Source: an uncultured bacterium (GTDB taxonomy: Bacteria; Armatimonadota; HRBIN16). From it: DNA of 60,589 nucleotides. Where the stretch lies: assembly GCA_938027655.1 (NCBI GenBank), contig CALJAP010000059.1, forward strand, positions 1 through 60,589. The letters are read 5' to 3'. The stretch's first letter is position 1. Every line of letters starts with the position of its first letter. The notes beneath the pieces are model-generated. The model did no database searches. It was not told the origin of the DNA and worked only from the letters and a program-made list of their open reading frames with translations. The translations under genes and the position numbers were made by a program. Positions 33,191 through 43,555 of the stretch are shown piece by piece.

Positions 33191-34339
33191 CTAAACCGCC
33201 TCCAGAGCCTGCTGCAGGTCCTCTATCAAGTCGTTGACGTCCTCCAGACCGACGGAGAGGCGCACCATGTTATCGGGGATGCCACACCAGGCGCGCTCCT
33301 CTGCGCTCATCGAGGCGTGAGACATCTTCGGCGGGTAGCCAATCAGCGATTCCGCGCCGCCCAGGCTCTCCGCGAGGTTGAAAATCTTCGTGCCTTCGCA
33401 GAATCGCTGAGCCGCTTCCGCCCCACCCTTCACGCCGACCGCAATCATGCCGCTGAAACCGTGGCGCATCTGCTTGCGCGCGATCTCATACTGCGGATGG
33501 GAAGGCAAGCCGGGGTAGCGCACCCATTCTATCTTTGGATGGCTCTCCAAGAACTGCGCAACCGCCATCGCGTTGCGACAGTGCGCCTCCATGCGCACAT
33601 GCAGGGTACGGATGCCCCGCAGGGTCAGCCAGCAGTCGAACGGGCTGGGCACGCCTCCGAAATCGTTCTGGTAGCGATACAGTTTCTCGTACAGCTCCGG
33701 ACTGCGCGTCACCACCGCCCCACCGATAAGGTCGCTGTGCCCGCCGATGTACTTGGTGGTGCTGTGCAGCACGATGTCCGCCCCAAGGTCCAGCGGGGTT
33801 TGTAGATAGGGGCTGGCGAAGGTGTTATCTACCACCAGCACGGCGTGATGACGGTGCGTGATGTCGGCGATAGCGGCGATGTCCACCACCACCAGCGTGG
33901 GGTTCGAGGGGCTTTCTATCCACACCAGCCGCGTCTGCGGGGTAAACGCCTCCTCCAGGTGGTGCAGGTCAGTGAAATCGGCGTAAGAGGACTGGATGTT
34001 ATACTTCTCACGCAGGTGGCGCAGCAGGCGGAAGGTTCCGCCGTAGATATCTTTGGTCGCCAGAATATGTTCGCCGCTGCGCACCAGCGAGGTGACCGCC
34101 GTCTCCGCCGCCATGCCGGAAGCGAACGCCAGCCCGTACTCCGCGTTCTCCAGGGCGGCGATGCTCTTTTCCAGCGCGCCGCGCGTGGGGTTGCCCGAAC
34201 GGGCGTATTCCCAACCCGCTTTCAGTTCACCCACCTTCGCCTGCACATAGGTGGAGGCGAGATGAATCGCGGGCACCACCGCCCCCGTGATGGGGTCCGG
34301 CTCCTGTCCCGCACGAATCGCCTTCGTACCAAAACGCAT
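33191..34339 (-). CDS. metB: Cystathionine gamma-synthase/lyase (Cys/Met metabolism PLP enzyme)
   Basis: 382 residues. Fold-type I PLP enzyme of transsulfuration; the PLP lysine is Lys196 in LHSTTKYIGGHSD, with YARSGNPT near the N-terminus and SLGGAESL and ASMSAEER near the C-terminus. Gamma-synthase and gamma- or beta-lyase are hard to tell apart by motif, so the symbol is provisional. It lies 3 kb from the cysM-JAMM-CysO locus and fits the sulfur amino-acid theme. The start is ATG at 34339, followed upstream by a palindromic tandem repeat. Confidence 0.88.
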   Translation of the reverse strand: MRFGTKAIRAGQEPDPITGAVVPAIHLASTYVQAKVGELKAGWEYARSGNPTRGALEKSIAALENAEYGLAFASGMAAETAVTSLVRSGEHILATKDIYGGTFRLLRHLREKYNIQSSYADFTDLHHLEEAFTPQTRLVWIESPSNPTLVVVDIAAIADITHRHHAVLVVDNTFASPYLQTPLDLGADIVLHSTTKYIGGHSDLIGGAVVTRSPELYEKLYRYQNDFGGVPSPFDCWLTLRGIRTLHVRMEAHCRNAMAVAQFLESHPKIEWVRYPGLPSHPQYEIARKQMRHGFSGMIAVGVKGGAEAAQRFCEGTKIFNLAESLGGAESLIGYPPKMSHASMSAEERAWCGIPDNMVRLSVGLEDVNDLIEDLQQALEAV

Positions 34340-34349
34340 GGATACTCCT

Positions 34350-34547
34350 CCTCTTACGCAGGCTGAAGCCTGCGGCTACTCTGTTCCTCTTGCGCAGGCT
34401 AAAGCCTGCGGCTACTGTTCCTCTAAAGCCTGCGGCTACTCTGCTCCTCTTGCGTAGGCTGAAGCCTGCGGCTACTCTGTTCCTCTTGCGCAGGCTGAAG
34501 CCTGCGGCTACTCTGTTCCTCTTGCGCAGGCTGAAGCCTGCGGCTAC
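34350..34547. repeat. 36-bp tandem palindromic repeat, six copies
   Basis: The unit contains the perfect palindrome CGCAGGCTGAAGCCTGCG followed by GCTACTCTGTTCCTCTT. Copies begin near 34358, 34394, 34424 (shortened by 12 bases), 34454, 34490 and 34526. There is no variable spacer between units. It occupies the gap between the heparinase-like gene end and the cystathionine gene start. Confidence 0.9.
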
Positions 34548-34604
34548 AGCGGAAATACGACAAAGAATAGGGTATCCTAAAAAGGCTAGGTCTGTCAAAT
34601 AGCA

Positions 34605-36401
34605 CTACCACTCACTGAGCGGCACCTCGTCGGGCAGTTGCATAGTGAACTCCTCGCTCCAGGCCGGCTCCAGCAAAATGCGCAACCGTATCGGGCGGCG
34701 TACGGTCATCTGGATGGCGAGCTTGCGCACACCCGTATTCACCGCCTGCCTCGGCGGGTGCGGTGAGGAGGGTAGTGGCTCCGCAGCCATCACGTGGAAC
34801 CGCGCGTTGTTCGGCTGAAGCAAACGCACCCGCAGGGTCTCTCCTTCCTGACGCAGCTCGGCAGACTGACCGTCCGAACCGAGGGCAACATCTGCACGAG
34901 TATGCATAAACCAGTGCAGTGTGCCCGGCTCACGCAGCTCGATCTCGTCCTGCACCAGCACCGCTTTGCCATCCAGTATCTGCACCCCTCTCCACACGCG
35001 CTTCGCAGCAGGTTGATACGCGCCGGTGAGGTCGGCGATAGCGAGCGGAGAGCCTTCCTTCCCGGAGAAGCGCGCGATACGGGTCATCGCGCCCGGAGTC
35101 TGGTCCGGTTCCTGCGAAGGGTTGACGACCAGCGTGTTATGACCTTCGGCACGCATCCGGTAATACGTCCAGCGCAGTCTGCCGAAATACTCCGGCAGGT
35201 TGTAATCGTCCGCACCCAGGTCTATTGCCCATCGCTGTCCCAGCGCCTCCAGAACAAACGAACCGATATCCAGATTGCCGTGCGGCGCGCTGGTAGGTCC
35301 CGCCTTGAAGCCCACGTAGATAGCTCTTGGGTCACTCCACGAGGTGCGCATGGCGACTACCTCCACACCTCGAAAATGGGCGCAGAGCGGTAGTTTCGCC
35401 TCCTCCGGCGACTTCGCGCGCACATCGCCCCACAGCAGGTGTAAAGCGACCGGACGGGCGTGCTGGAGCCCGAACCAGGCATACTCCGGGCGGCGAAACT
35501 GTCTGGCGAGCCAGAAGAAGTGCGGCGTGCTGTGCCCGCCGATAGGCGCTTCCGAGCAATCCGCAAAGTTATAAGCGCGCCCACTGGGAGCGGTCATGTA
35601 GAGAGGGAAAAGCGCGGCTTTGTCAAAACCGGGTGAGCGTAACAACCCATGCTCTGTGCCCAGAGCGGTCTGTAACCCCGCCAGCATAACCACCGTGTAT
35701 GCGGTGGCGTAGTTCCAGTAGCCGGGACCTTCCACCCACGCGCCGTCGGGCGCGTAGCTTGCCATCGCCAGGGGTAGAGAGCGCAACGCTCCCTCTATGA
35801 TCTCCGTCGCCACCGCCTCTGCCTCGTCCGCTATCGCCAGCGCGCCTAACGTTAGCCCGCCGTTGCATACCTGATTCCAGTTGTACGGTGATTTCACCCA
35901 CCAGCCGTAGTTCCACTCGCCTCGATAGCTCTTCAAACCCGGCTCCAGTCCCTTCTGCAGGAGGGCTTCGCGGATGACTCGCCGTTGTTCCGCATCCCAC
36001 ACGTCATGCAGCCAGTCATAGGCGATGGCGAAGGCGTGGGTCATCTCGCCAGTGTCCAGAAAATGGCGCGGGTTCCAGTCGGGAAACTGCGCCGCCGCCT
36101 GAAGCTCCTGCCATAGCCTCTCCACGTAGCGGAGGTCTCCATCCAGGCGATACATCAGCGCCAGCGTGTACGCGCGTTCCTTCACGCGCTGGCTGGTAGC
36201 AAGTAGACGCAACCCATCAGGTATCTCATACCGGCAGACCGGTTGCTGGAGCGTGTCCACAGCCTGCTTGCGCAGTACCTCCGCCCACTCTTTCAGGCGA
36301 GCGTTTTTGCCAACCCGGTCGCGCAATCGACGAAAATCCTCTGCTGTAGCAAGCAGTCGAGGGTGCGTGCGTTTCAGGGTAGATAACAACGGTGCAGGCA
36401 C
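34605..36401 (-). CDS. Heparinase II/III family protein
   Basis: 598 residues, starting at GTG 36401 with AGGGGG eight bases upstream. An N-terminal alpha-toroid (about 1-330, with YNWNQVCNGGLTLGALA, SYAPDGAWVEGPGYWNY) is followed by a beta-sandwich lyase/hydrolase domain (HGNLDIGSFVLEALGQRWAIDLG, later MRAEGHNTLVVN). Members cleave acidic polysaccharides by beta-elimination or remain untested; the conserved Asn, Tyr and His can be seen. No signal peptide is evident. It is divergent from malic enzyme and stands alone. Substrate unknown. Confidence 0.87.
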   Translation of the reverse strand: MPAPLLSTLKRTHPRLLATAEDFRRLRDRVGKNARLKEWAEVLRKQAVDTLQQPVCRYEIPDGLRLLATSQRVKERAYTLALMYRLDGDLRYVERLWQELQAAAQFPDWNPRHFLDTGEMTHAFAIAYDWLHDVWDAEQRRVIREALLQKGLEPGLKSYRGEWNYGWWVKSPYNWNQVCNGGLTLGALAIADEAEAVATEIIEGALRSLPLAMASYAPDGAWVEGPGYWNYATAYTVVMLAGLQTALGTEHGLLRSPGFDKAALFPLYMTAPSGRAYNFADCSEAPIGGHSTPHFFWLARQFRRPEYAWFGLQHARPVALHLLWGDVRAKSPEEAKLPLCAHFRGVEVVAMRTSWSDPRAIYVGFKAGPTSAPHGNLDIGSFVLEALGQRWAIDLGADDYNLPEYFGRLRWTYYRMRAEGHNTLVVNPSQEPDQTPGAMTRIARFSGKEGSPLAIADLTGAYQPAAKRVWRGVQILDGKAVLVQDEIELREPGTLHWFMHTRADVALGSDGQSAELRQEGETLRVRLLQPNNARFHVMAAEPLPSSPHPPRQAVNTGVRKLAIQMTVRRPIRLRILLEPAWSEEFTMQLPDEVPLSEW

Positions 36402-36551
36402 GTGTTCTTCCCCCTCTCATGGAGTTCTCGTTTGGGCAAGATGTTCGCGCCGGCTTCCCTTCCCTCCTGCCATCATGCTATGGCAATGCAGGAACTCAGT
36501 GGCAACGTGTCACAATCTAGTTTGACATCCCTCAGAGAGGAGGGCAAAGAG

Positions 36552-37988
36552 GTGTCAGAGACGACAACTCACGTGAGTCCCAGTTACAGCTTCACGGTGC
36601 GTCTGGAGTACGCCAACGAGCCGGGAATGCTGGGTAAAATCGCCTCCCTGATTGGGGAGGAAGGTGGCAGCATCGGCGCGGTGGACATCGTGCGAATGAC
36701 CAGCAGTGTCATCACGCGCGACTTCACCATCTATGCCAGCGGTATCGAACACGCGCACGCTATTCTCAAGAGGTTGCGTCAGGCGCCCGGCGTGAAGGTG
36801 GTTAAACATTCCGACCGCACCTTTCTGCTGCATCTGGGGGGCAAGATTTTTATCCAGCCCAAGATTCCTATTCGCACTCGTGATGACCTCTCGATGGCGT
36901 ATACGCCGGGGGTAGCCCGGGTGTGCGAGGCGATTGTGGCGCATCCCGAGGATGTGTTCAACCTCACCATCAAGCGGAACACGGTGGCGGTGGTCACCGA
37001 CGGCTCGGCGGTGCTGGGGTTGGGCAATATCGGCGCGGCAGCGTCGCTCCCCGTGATGGAGGGCAAGGCGATGCTCTTTAAGGAGCTGGGCGGAGTAGAC
37101 GCTTTCCCGATAGCGCTGAACACACAGGACACCGATGAGATTGTGAAAACGGTGGAGAACATCGCTCCCGTCTTCGGAGGCATCAATCTGGAAGACATCT
37201 CCGCTCCGCGCTGCTTCGAGGTGGAAGAGCGACTGAGCGAGCGGCTGGATATTCCTGTGTTCCACGACGACCAGCATGGCACGGCAGTGGTTACCCTCGC
37301 AGCGCTGCAAAATGCCCTACGTATCGTCAACAAGCCGATGGAGTCGCTGAAGGTGGTCATCAACGGCGCAGGCGCAGCAGGGGTGGCTATCACCAAACTG
37401 CTATTGCAGGCGGGTGTGAGGGACATTGTGTTGTGCGATCGCGCCGGAGCGATATACCGCGGCAGAACGGAGCACATGAATCGGGCCAAGACCGCTATCG
37501 CCGAGGTAACGAACCCGCGCGGCCTTCGCGGATGCCTGCATGAGGTGCTGGAGGGTGCAGACGTGTTTATCGGGGTGTCCGCTCCCCGTACGCTCACCGC
37601 AGACGATGTGCGCCGGATGGCAAAAGACTCCATCGTGTTCGCGATGGCAAACCCGGTGCCCGAGATTATGCCGGAGGAGATAATCGGTATCGCTCGCATC
37701 ATCGCCACGGGACGCTCCGACTACCCGAACCAGATTAACAACGTGCTGTGCTTCCCCGGCTTCTTCCGGGGTTTGCTGGACAGCCGGGCAAGGCGTGTCA
37801 CCGAGGAGATGAAGCTGGCAGCGGCAAGAGCCATCGCAGGGGTGATCAAACCCTCCGAGCTGCACGAAGATTACATCGTGCCGAGCGTGTTCGACCGTCG
37901 GGTCGCCGAGGCGGTAGCCAAGGCGGTAGAGCGCGAGGCGTACCGCAGCGGAGTGGCTCAGCGACGCAAGCGCAGATACAGCAGCTGA
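36552..37988 (+). CDS. NAD-dependent malic enzyme with N-terminal ACT domain
   Basis: 478 residues from GTG 36552 (GGAGGG nine bases upstream). Converts malate to pyruvate and CO2. Residues about 10-85 form an ACT domain (ANEPGMLGKIASLIGEEGG), a likely site for amino-acid allostery. The catalytic core has AYTPGVARVCEAI, then LGNIGAAASLPVMEGKA, FHDDQHGTAVV with the metal Asp, GAGAAGVAITKLL for NAD and FAMANPVPEI. It is single-copy in the window and convergent with the small CopD-like gene. An earlier in-frame ATG near 36480 would add residues without homology. Confidence 0.92.
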   Translation: MSETTTHVSPSYSFTVRLEYANEPGMLGKIASLIGEEGGSIGAVDIVRMTSSVITRDFTIYASGIEHAHAILKRLRQAPGVKVVKHSDRTFLLHLGGKIFIQPKIPIRTRDDLSMAYTPGVARVCEAIVAHPEDVFNLTIKRNTVAVVTDGSAVLGLGNIGAAASLPVMEGKAMLFKELGGVDAFPIALNTQDTDEIVKTVENIAPVFGGINLEDISAPRCFEVEERLSERLDIPVFHDDQHGTAVVTLAALQNALRIVNKPMESLKVVINGAGAAGVAITKLLLQAGVRDIVLCDRAGAIYRGRTEHMNRAKTAIAEVTNPRGLRGCLHEVLEGADVFIGVSAPRTLTADDVRRMAKDSIVFAMANPVPEIMPEEIIGIARIIATGRSDYPNQINNVLCFPGFFRGLLDSRARRVTEEMKLAAARAIAGVIKPSELHEDYIVPSVFDRRVAEAVAKAVEREAYRSGVAQRRKRRYSS

Positions 37989-38000
37989 TAAGACCCCCCT

Positions 38001-38498
38001 CTATGGCGAGCCAGGAGGCAGCTGTTGTACCTGCGCAGGCGCGGGCAGCTCCTTCAGTGCAACGCCCTTCAAACGCATCATGTTCAGCGTGCCAGAGAGC
38101 GCGATGATGACAATGCCCAGCCATGCCGCCAGCGCCACCCATCGCGCCCTGTTACGCTGAATCCCCTCAAAAGCCAGCGAAGGGTGTGACAGGGCGGTGG
38201 AGATGAAGAACAAGACAAGCACCAGCAGTATCTTTGCGCCTAACACCAGATGATAGTTTGGCTTTACGGTGGGGACCACCACCACGAGGTTGTAGATACC
38301 GGTTACCCAGATAAGCACCCAGGCGATGCCAATCACCATGCCCGCGCGCCGTTGTATCGCTTTCACCAACTCCTCCGGCACGCCCTGCACCCGACGCAAC
38401 ACCGGTAGCAACACCAGATACTGAAAGAGCGTCAGCCCCACTCCGGTCACGATGCTGACGACGTGCACCCACTTGACAATCAGGTCGCTCCAGTTCAT
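38001..38498 (-). CDS. Four-helix membrane protein, CopD-like
   Basis: About 165 residues from ATG 38498 (GGAGGGAG upstream). Four hydrophobic helices (about 6-32, 50-72, 80-102, 118-138). VKWVHVVSIVTGVGLTLFQYLVL places a His in TM1, and the general layout resembles the copper resistance D family and related heme-binding small membrane proteins. Its ATG overlaps the TGA of the preceding 70-residue Cys protein (ATGA), so the two are coupled. Copper or heme binding is possible but not proven by motif. Confidence 0.65.
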   Translation of the reverse strand: MNWSDLIVKWVHVVSIVTGVGLTLFQYLVLLPVLRRVQGVPEELVKAIQRRAGMVIGIAWVLIWVTGIYNLVVVVPTVKPNYHLVLGAKILLVLVLFFISTALSHPSLAFEGIQRNRARWVALAAWLGIVIIALSGTLNMMRLKGVALKELPAPAQVQQLPPGSP

Positions 38499-38707
38499 GC
38501 TTCTCCCTCCGCCACGAAGCACTCACGCCCGGTAGCACAGGAGGCATCGTCCGCCGGGGCACCGTCCGGCCCCAACGGCTTCATCGTGCGCAGGCACCAG
38601 AAATGCTTTTGCGAGGAAACATCCGCTAAGCCCGGGGCATCAGAGGCAACAGCGGCGCGTGCGACATAATCCATCTTGGTTCGCAGGTATTTACAGCGTG
38701 CGTTCAT
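38495..38707 (-). CDS. Small four-cysteine protein coupled to the CopD-like gene
   Basis: 70 residues from ATG 38707 (GGAGGAAGAGAGG upstream). Four cysteines: near the N-terminus (NARCKYL), in KHFWCLRTM, and two near the C-terminus ([12 protein letters not shown]). I do not recognise a named family. The cysteine pattern suggests a metal or Fe-S site. Strong ribosome site and overlap with the next gene support it being real. It would be missed by many gene callers. Confidence 0.6.
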   Translation of the reverse strand: MNARCKYLRTKMDYVARAAVASDAPGLADVSSQKHFWCLRTMKPLGPDGAPADDASCATGRECFVAEGEA

Positions 38708-38880
38708 CCTCTCTTCCTCCGATAAGACCTTCAAGCAGATACAAGCACTCCTATTATGGAAGAAACCTCGAGGGAAAGTCAAATCCTCAGGAAATTACCG
38801 GTTTTTACGCAGAAATATGCAAGACACCCGCATTGCTGCCGATAATGCCACTGATAAGAATACAACCGGGAAGGAAGCCA

Positions 38881-41337
38881 ATGCTCACTCACGCACAGCA
38901 TGAGGGTCGTCGCTCCGAGATGAACGACGCGGCACGGGTGGAGATAATGGACACACAGGTCAGCACAACCAGCGGACGCGCCGCGGTAGTGTTCGGCATC
39001 GTATCTGCGGTAGTTACCTTTGCTGTTGCACTGCTTGGCGGCAGCGCGATATACATACACGCTCGCGACCTCGTGGCTCACGAGGCACGCCAGGAGCTGC
39101 TGTATACGGCGAAGATTGCTGCACACGCTCTGGAGACGAGTAATGCCGTCCAGATAAGCCAACAGAGTGTTGCCCGAGACGCGCTGAGCAATTTGCTTCG
39201 CCTCTCCTCAGATTTACACGACATTCGCGTTTATACGCTCCATGGCGATAAACCGGTGCTGCTTCTCAGCGCAGCCAAGACCGGCAATTCCGGGAAGCAC
39301 CTGTCTGCGCCGCCGGAGTTGATGAACGCCCTGCGCTTTCAGGTAGCGCTGGTGGAACCGGACAGTCACGTCGAGCAGGGGCGTAACTTCATCGGTGCGT
39401 ATGTGCCCGTCAGCACGGCGGATAAGCAACATCCTCTGGTGGTTGCGGCGTCGATGTCGGTAGACAGCCTGACGAGACGGCTCGCCGGGTTGTCGCTGGT
39501 ACTCTCTGCTTCGGTTATCCTCGCGTTGGTCTTTGCTGTGGGAGTTGGGGTAGTTGTTTACTCCTCGCGTCGTCAATCCGAATACAATCAATGGGTCACC
39601 ACCCGCGCAGGACTGCTGGAGTTTGAGCTGGATGTGCTGGAAAAAGTTACCCGCAACGTACCGCTGTTGGATTTACTGGATTCCTTGTGCGGGCAGTTCG
39701 AGTCGCTATACGCAGGCACAAAGTGCGCTATGATGCTTAGAGACGGTGAGCACCTGCAACTGTTCGCAGCACCCGGCTTCGATGAAGGGCTTCGTCGCGT
39801 CTTAGCGCAGCTGCCGGTAGGCAATACCACTTCTCCGGGCGGTGCGGCCGCCTTCCGCAACGAGCCGGTTATCGTGCCCGATACCAGCATCAGCCCACTC
39901 TGGCACAGCTTCCGACACGTGGACGAACTGACCGGAGTCGCAGCTTCCTACTCGTTGCCTATCCGCTCCAGCTCTGGGCAGGTGCTGGGAGTATTCACCG
40001 TCTTCTACCCCTTCAGGCACTACCCTTCCGAAGGTGAGCAACAGATTGCGGAGGTCGTCACCCATATCGCGGGTATCGCCATCGAACGCACCAGGATGGT
40101 AGAGGCTCTGGCGGAAATGAACCGGCAACTGCAGGGCGCGCTGGCAGAAGCCACTCGCCTGGCGCAGGTCGCCGAGGCGGCAAACAAAGCCAAGTCCGAG
40201 TTTCTTGCCAACATGAGCCACGAAATCCGCACACCGATGAACGGCATCATCGGAATGCTTGACCTGCTTGCCGAGACCCCGCTGGACGCTCAACAGCGCG
40301 AGTACCTGAGCCTGGTACAGGGCAGTGCCAGTACGCTAATGGGCATCATCAACGATATCCTAGACCTCTCCAAGATAGAGTCCGGGCGCATGACTCTGAA
40401 TCCTGAGCCGTTCGACCCCGTGCAGATGTTGAAAGAGATTGCGGCACTGTTCGCCTCCTCGGCCCGCAACAAAGGGCTGCACCTGCGCACAGACATCGCG
40501 CTGAACGTACCCCATGCGGTGGTCGGCGACGAACTGCGCATCCGCCAGGTGGTGAGTAATCTGGTAAACAATGCGGTGAAATTCACCGAGCGGGGCAGTA
40601 TCACCGTCGGTCTGGAGTACCTCGGAGAAGCAGGCACGGAGGACAACAAGCAGGCGAAACTGCGCATCCGCGTGAGCGATACCGGCATCGGCATTCCCCC
40701 CGAAAGCCTGCCGCGCATCTTCGAGGAGTTTACGCAGGCAGACGGTTCCGTCACCCGCCGCTACGGCGGCACCGGTTTGGGACTGGCTATCAGCAAAAAG
40801 CTGGTGGAAATGATGGGCGGGCAGATTAGCGTGCAGAGTGAGCCGGGCAAAGGCAGTACCTTCTGGGTGGATCTGACCCTGCCGGTAGCTGGAGAGGTAT
40901 ACCAGCCGGCGGATGCGACGCTCTCCACTCTTCCCAGCCTTACCGATTGCCATGTACTGCTGGCGGAGGACAACGAGGTCAACCGGATGGTAGCGGTGAA
41001 GATGCTGGAATCGCTCGGCTGCACGGTGGAAATTGCCACCAACGGTGTGGAGGCGGTGCGAAAATCGCTGGCAGGCGAGTACGACCTCATCCTGATGGAC
41101 GTACAGATGCCGGAGATGGACGGCTACGAAGCCACCCGGCACATCCGCGAGGCGGAACGTGCCACCGGAGAACACCGCATCATTATCGCCATGACCGCTC
41201 ACTCGATGGAGAGCGATCGTCGCGCCTGTCTGGAAACGGGCATGGACGACTACCTGAGCAAGCCCGTCAAGCGCGACCGGCTGGCGGAGATGCTGGCGAA
41301 GTGGACCGGAGCGAAGGAAGTGGCACAGGCGGCGTGA
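38881..41337 (+). CDS. Hybrid sensor histidine kinase/response regulator
   Basis: 818 residues from ATG 38881 (GGAAGG upstream; the frame is open from 38659 but that part overlaps the divergent gene). Order: transmembrane helix (about 32-55), extracytoplasmic sensor region (about 56-190), second transmembrane helix (about 190-216), GAF-like domain (about 240-400), a helix linker, HisKA with [10 protein letters not shown] (His447), ATPase with [18 protein letters not shown] and GGTGLGLAI, and a receiver with LLAEDNEVN and Asp740 in [11 protein letters not shown]. There is no separate output domain, so phosphate would pass to another protein. Signal unknown. Confidence 0.93.
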   Translation: MLTHAQHEGRRSEMNDAARVEIMDTQVSTTSGRAAVVFGIVSAVVTFAVALLGGSAIYIHARDLVAHEARQELLYTAKIAAHALETSNAVQISQQSVARDALSNLLRLSSDLHDIRVYTLHGDKPVLLLSAAKTGNSGKHLSAPPELMNALRFQVALVEPDSHVEQGRNFIGAYVPVSTADKQHPLVVAASMSVDSLTRRLAGLSLVLSASVILALVFAVGVGVVVYSSRRQSEYNQWVTTRAGLLEFELDVLEKVTRNVPLLDLLDSLCGQFESLYAGTKCAMMLRDGEHLQLFAAPGFDEGLRRVLAQLPVGNTTSPGGAAAFRNEPVIVPDTSISPLWHSFRHVDELTGVAASYSLPIRSSSGQVLGVFTVFYPFRHYPSEGEQQIAEVVTHIAGIAIERTRMVEALAEMNRQLQGALAEATRLAQVAEAANKAKSEFLANMSHEIRTPMNGIIGMLDLLAETPLDAQQREYLSLVQGSASTLMGIINDILDLSKIESGRMTLNPEPFDPVQMLKEIAALFASSARNKGLHLRTDIALNVPHAVVGDELRIRQVVSNLVNNAVKFTERGSITVGLEYLGEAGTEDNKQAKLRIRVSDTGIGIPPESLPRIFEEFTQADGSVTRRYGGTGLGLAISKKLVEMMGGQISVQSEPGKGSTFWVDLTLPVAGEVYQPADATLSTLPSLTDCHVLLAEDNEVNRMVAVKMLESLGCTVEIATNGVEAVRKSLAGEYDLILMDVQMPEMDGYEATRHIREAERATGEHRIIIAMTAHSMESDRRACLETGMDDYLSKPVKRDRLAEMLAKWTGAKEVAQAA

Positions 41338-41343
41338 CGTTTA

Positions 41344-42312
41344 TTATCCCCTCACCCGCCTGCTCGTCATCTGGTCAAACGCGACCACCGCAATCACTAC
41401 CGCGCCGATAATGAGCTGATTGTAGTCGGACGCACCCACCATCGCCAGACCGCTCCGCAGTACCTGAAAGATCAGCGCGCCGATGCAGGTTCCCCAAATC
41501 GAACCTCGCCCACCCGACAGGCTGCCTCCGCCGATGACCACAGAGGCAATGGCGTCCAGTTCCCAGCCCATCGCCGCGGTGGATTGCCCTGTGCCGTAAT
41601 ACGCGGTGAATATCACCCCCGCCAGCCCTGCCATCAGCCCGCCAAGCAGGTACACCAGCACCTTCAGGCGCACCACCGGCACGCCCGACAACCTCGCCGC
41701 CTCCTCGTTACCGCCGAGCGCATACACTTCGCGCCCCCAGCGCGTGCGCGTCATGAGCAGGTGGAACAGCAGCGCACACACCAGCAACAACAGCACCGGC
41801 ACGGGAACCGACAGCCCCGGAAGCGGTATCATGCCGCTGCCCAGCCCGCGCGTAAAGCCCGAATCGGGGATGGGGATGGTCGCCCCTTTGGTAATCAGAT
41901 ACGCCAGTCCACGCGCGATGCTCATCATGCCCAACGTGGCGATGAAAGGGGGCAGTTTGGCGCGGGTGATGAAGGTCGCGGACAGAAGACCCATTGCCAT
42001 CGCCGCCAACACACCCAGCAGAGACGCGGTCAGCGGTGAAGACCCCGATACAATCGCATAAGCGGTAATCACCGAAGTGAGTGCGATACAGGAGCCAACC
42101 GACAGGTCTATCCCGCCCGAAATAATGACCACGCACGAGCCAAGCGCGGCGGTGGCAAGAACGGTCATGTCGCGAACGGTCGCCAGTAAGTTCGAGGCAT
42201 CCAGCATGGGATTGGGACGGTCTGGGCGATGCGTCAAGACGCTAAAGGCGGCGATTTCCGCCGCCAGCACTATCAGGATACCGAACTCGCGCGCCCGAAA
42301 CAGGCGACGCAT
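41344..42312 (-). CDS. ABC transporter permease, ribose/RbsC type
   Basis: 322 residues, about ten hydrophobic segments. Motifs match sugar-import permeases (IISGGIDLSVGS, EEAARLSGVP as the ATPase contact, GGGSLSGGRGSIWGT). ATG 42312 overlaps the TGA of the upstream exchanger gene by one base. Neither a sugar-binding protein nor an ABC ATPase is in the window, so it is an orphan permease here, with partners presumably elsewhere or lost. It is the last gene of a four-gene operon beginning with the Gfo/Idh/MocA oxidoreductase. Confidence 0.9.
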   Translation of the reverse strand: MRRLFRAREFGILIVLAAEIAAFSVLTHRPDRPNPMLDASNLLATVRDMTVLATAALGSCVVIISGGIDLSVGSCIALTSVITAYAIVSGSSPLTASLLGVLAAMAMGLLSATFITRAKLPPFIATLGMMSIARGLAYLITKGATIPIPDSGFTRGLGSGMIPLPGLSVPVPVLLLLVCALLFHLLMTRTRWGREVYALGGNEEAARLSGVPVVRLKVLVYLLGGLMAGLAGVIFTAYYGTGQSTAAMGWELDAIASVVIGGGSLSGGRGSIWGTCIGALIFQVLRSGLAMVGASDYNQLIIGAVVIAVVAFDQMTSRRVRG

Positions 42313-43544
42313 CAGGTAACCTCCTCAGGAACCGGCAACCGTTTTGCCAGACGGTAGAAGAGGTTCAGGTTCACCGTCACCTCACGGCGGTAGGCGAACA
42401 TCCATCCTATTGCCAGCACGAAATAGAGTACCGTGAAAGCGTAGCGCGCGGTGATACTGGGTATCAGCAACTGCGTAGCAAACAGCACAAACAACAGCAA
42501 CGCCTCTAAACGGCTGAAGAAGCGATTGGCAATCACCGCGCAGGCAAACAGCGACTGCGCCGCCGTAAGTAACACCTCCTCGCGAGGGCGTGGGTCCAAA
42601 GGCAAGAAGGATACCTGCCCTGCGGATATCGAGTAGATGACAGGCAGGGAACCGATGAGCAGAGTCCACTGGTTGATTTTGGAGGAAATAATCGCCGACA
42701 TGGCGGACGCCACATGCCCGCGCAGCGCAAAGTAGCACAGGATAATCATCTCCGGCGACTCGGAAGCCAGCGGGGCAAGCCACTGGATTAACAGGAACTC
42801 GCTGATGCCAAAGCTCTTACCCAGCTGAATAAGTCCTTCGGTGAACGGTTCGGTGGCTATCAGGATGATAAAGCCGGAATACAGGAACATCAGCACGTAC
42901 GCCATACGACGCCACCTTTTGGGAAGCTCGGCAAGCGTCGCCACCGGTCCCGCCGGTTCGGGCTCGATATGCGGGGCGCGCCCCGCCAGCCACACGTAGC
43001 CGGCGAACATCAGCACAAATACCACCGCGTCCCATATGGTTATCGTGGCTTTGAGCGGCAACAACAGAGAGTACAGCGTAGCGACGGTCAGCACGGTCAC
43101 CTCTATAGCCAGCACCGGCTCGATGGATATCTGACCGCCTGATGGCAGCTTACCCTGCCTGCGCAGCGCAAGCCACCCCAAAAACACCACACCCGACCAG
43201 CCGATGCCCACCAGCAGGCGATTCGCGCCCGTCATGTTGGCAGCAACCAAAGGGATATAGCTATCATTGTGAGCTGCCTTCCACGCTAAGTAGATATCCA
43301 CCGCGTACTCCGGCAGCACCGCAATCAACGCAAGCAACGCCATCGCCAGAGAGCGCGATACGTCGAACTGCGCCAGCTCCGCCGACCACGAGATGAGAAA
43401 CGCTGCCCCTAGTATCGCCAGTCCGGACAGCAGTACGGTTGCCACCGCGGAAGGGTGCGTCCCGAATGCCACGCTCAGCCACGGTACGGTGAGCAACACC
43501 GTACCGGCGAGCAACGCGATATGCAGTTTGTTGACCTGTTGCAT
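42312..43544 (-). CDS. Sodium/calcium exchanger-like membrane protein (CaCA superfamily)
   Basis: 410 residues from ATG 43544; the frame is open to 43685. About eleven hydrophobic segments. The two alpha-repeat signatures are recognisable: AVLPEYAVDIYLAW in the first half and APLASESPEMIILCYFALRG in the second, with acidic residues where CaCA exchangers bind the ion. It differs from typical GNSLPE motifs, so the ion is uncertain. It starts 11 bases after the MFS gene and ends overlapping the permease. Confidence 0.75.
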   Translation of the reverse strand: MQQVNKLHIALLAGTVLLTVPWLSVAFGTHPSAVATVLLSGLAILGAAFLISWSAELAQFDVSRSLAMALLALIAVLPEYAVDIYLAWKAAHNDSYIPLVAANMTGANRLLVGIGWSGVVFLGWLALRRQGKLPSGGQISIEPVLAIEVTVLTVATLYSLLLPLKATITIWDAVVFVLMFAGYVWLAGRAPHIEPEPAGPVATLAELPKRWRRMAYVLMFLYSGFIILIATEPFTEGLIQLGKSFGISEFLLIQWLAPLASESPEMIILCYFALRGHVASAMSAIISSKINQWTLLIGSLPVIYSISAGQVSFLPLDPRPREEVLLTAAQSLFACAVIANRFFSRLEALLLFVLFATQLLIPSITARYAFTVLYFVLAIGWMFAYRREVTVNLNLFYRLAKRLPVPEEVT

Positions 43545-43555
43545 TGTCCTGCCCT

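Noticed and set aside
34350-34547. CRISPR array
   Set aside because: Units repeat end to end without variable spacers, and no cas gene is in the window.
34227-34598. 123-residue minus-strand frame rich in SLRKRN repeats
   Set aside because: It is the 36-bp palindromic repeat read as protein.
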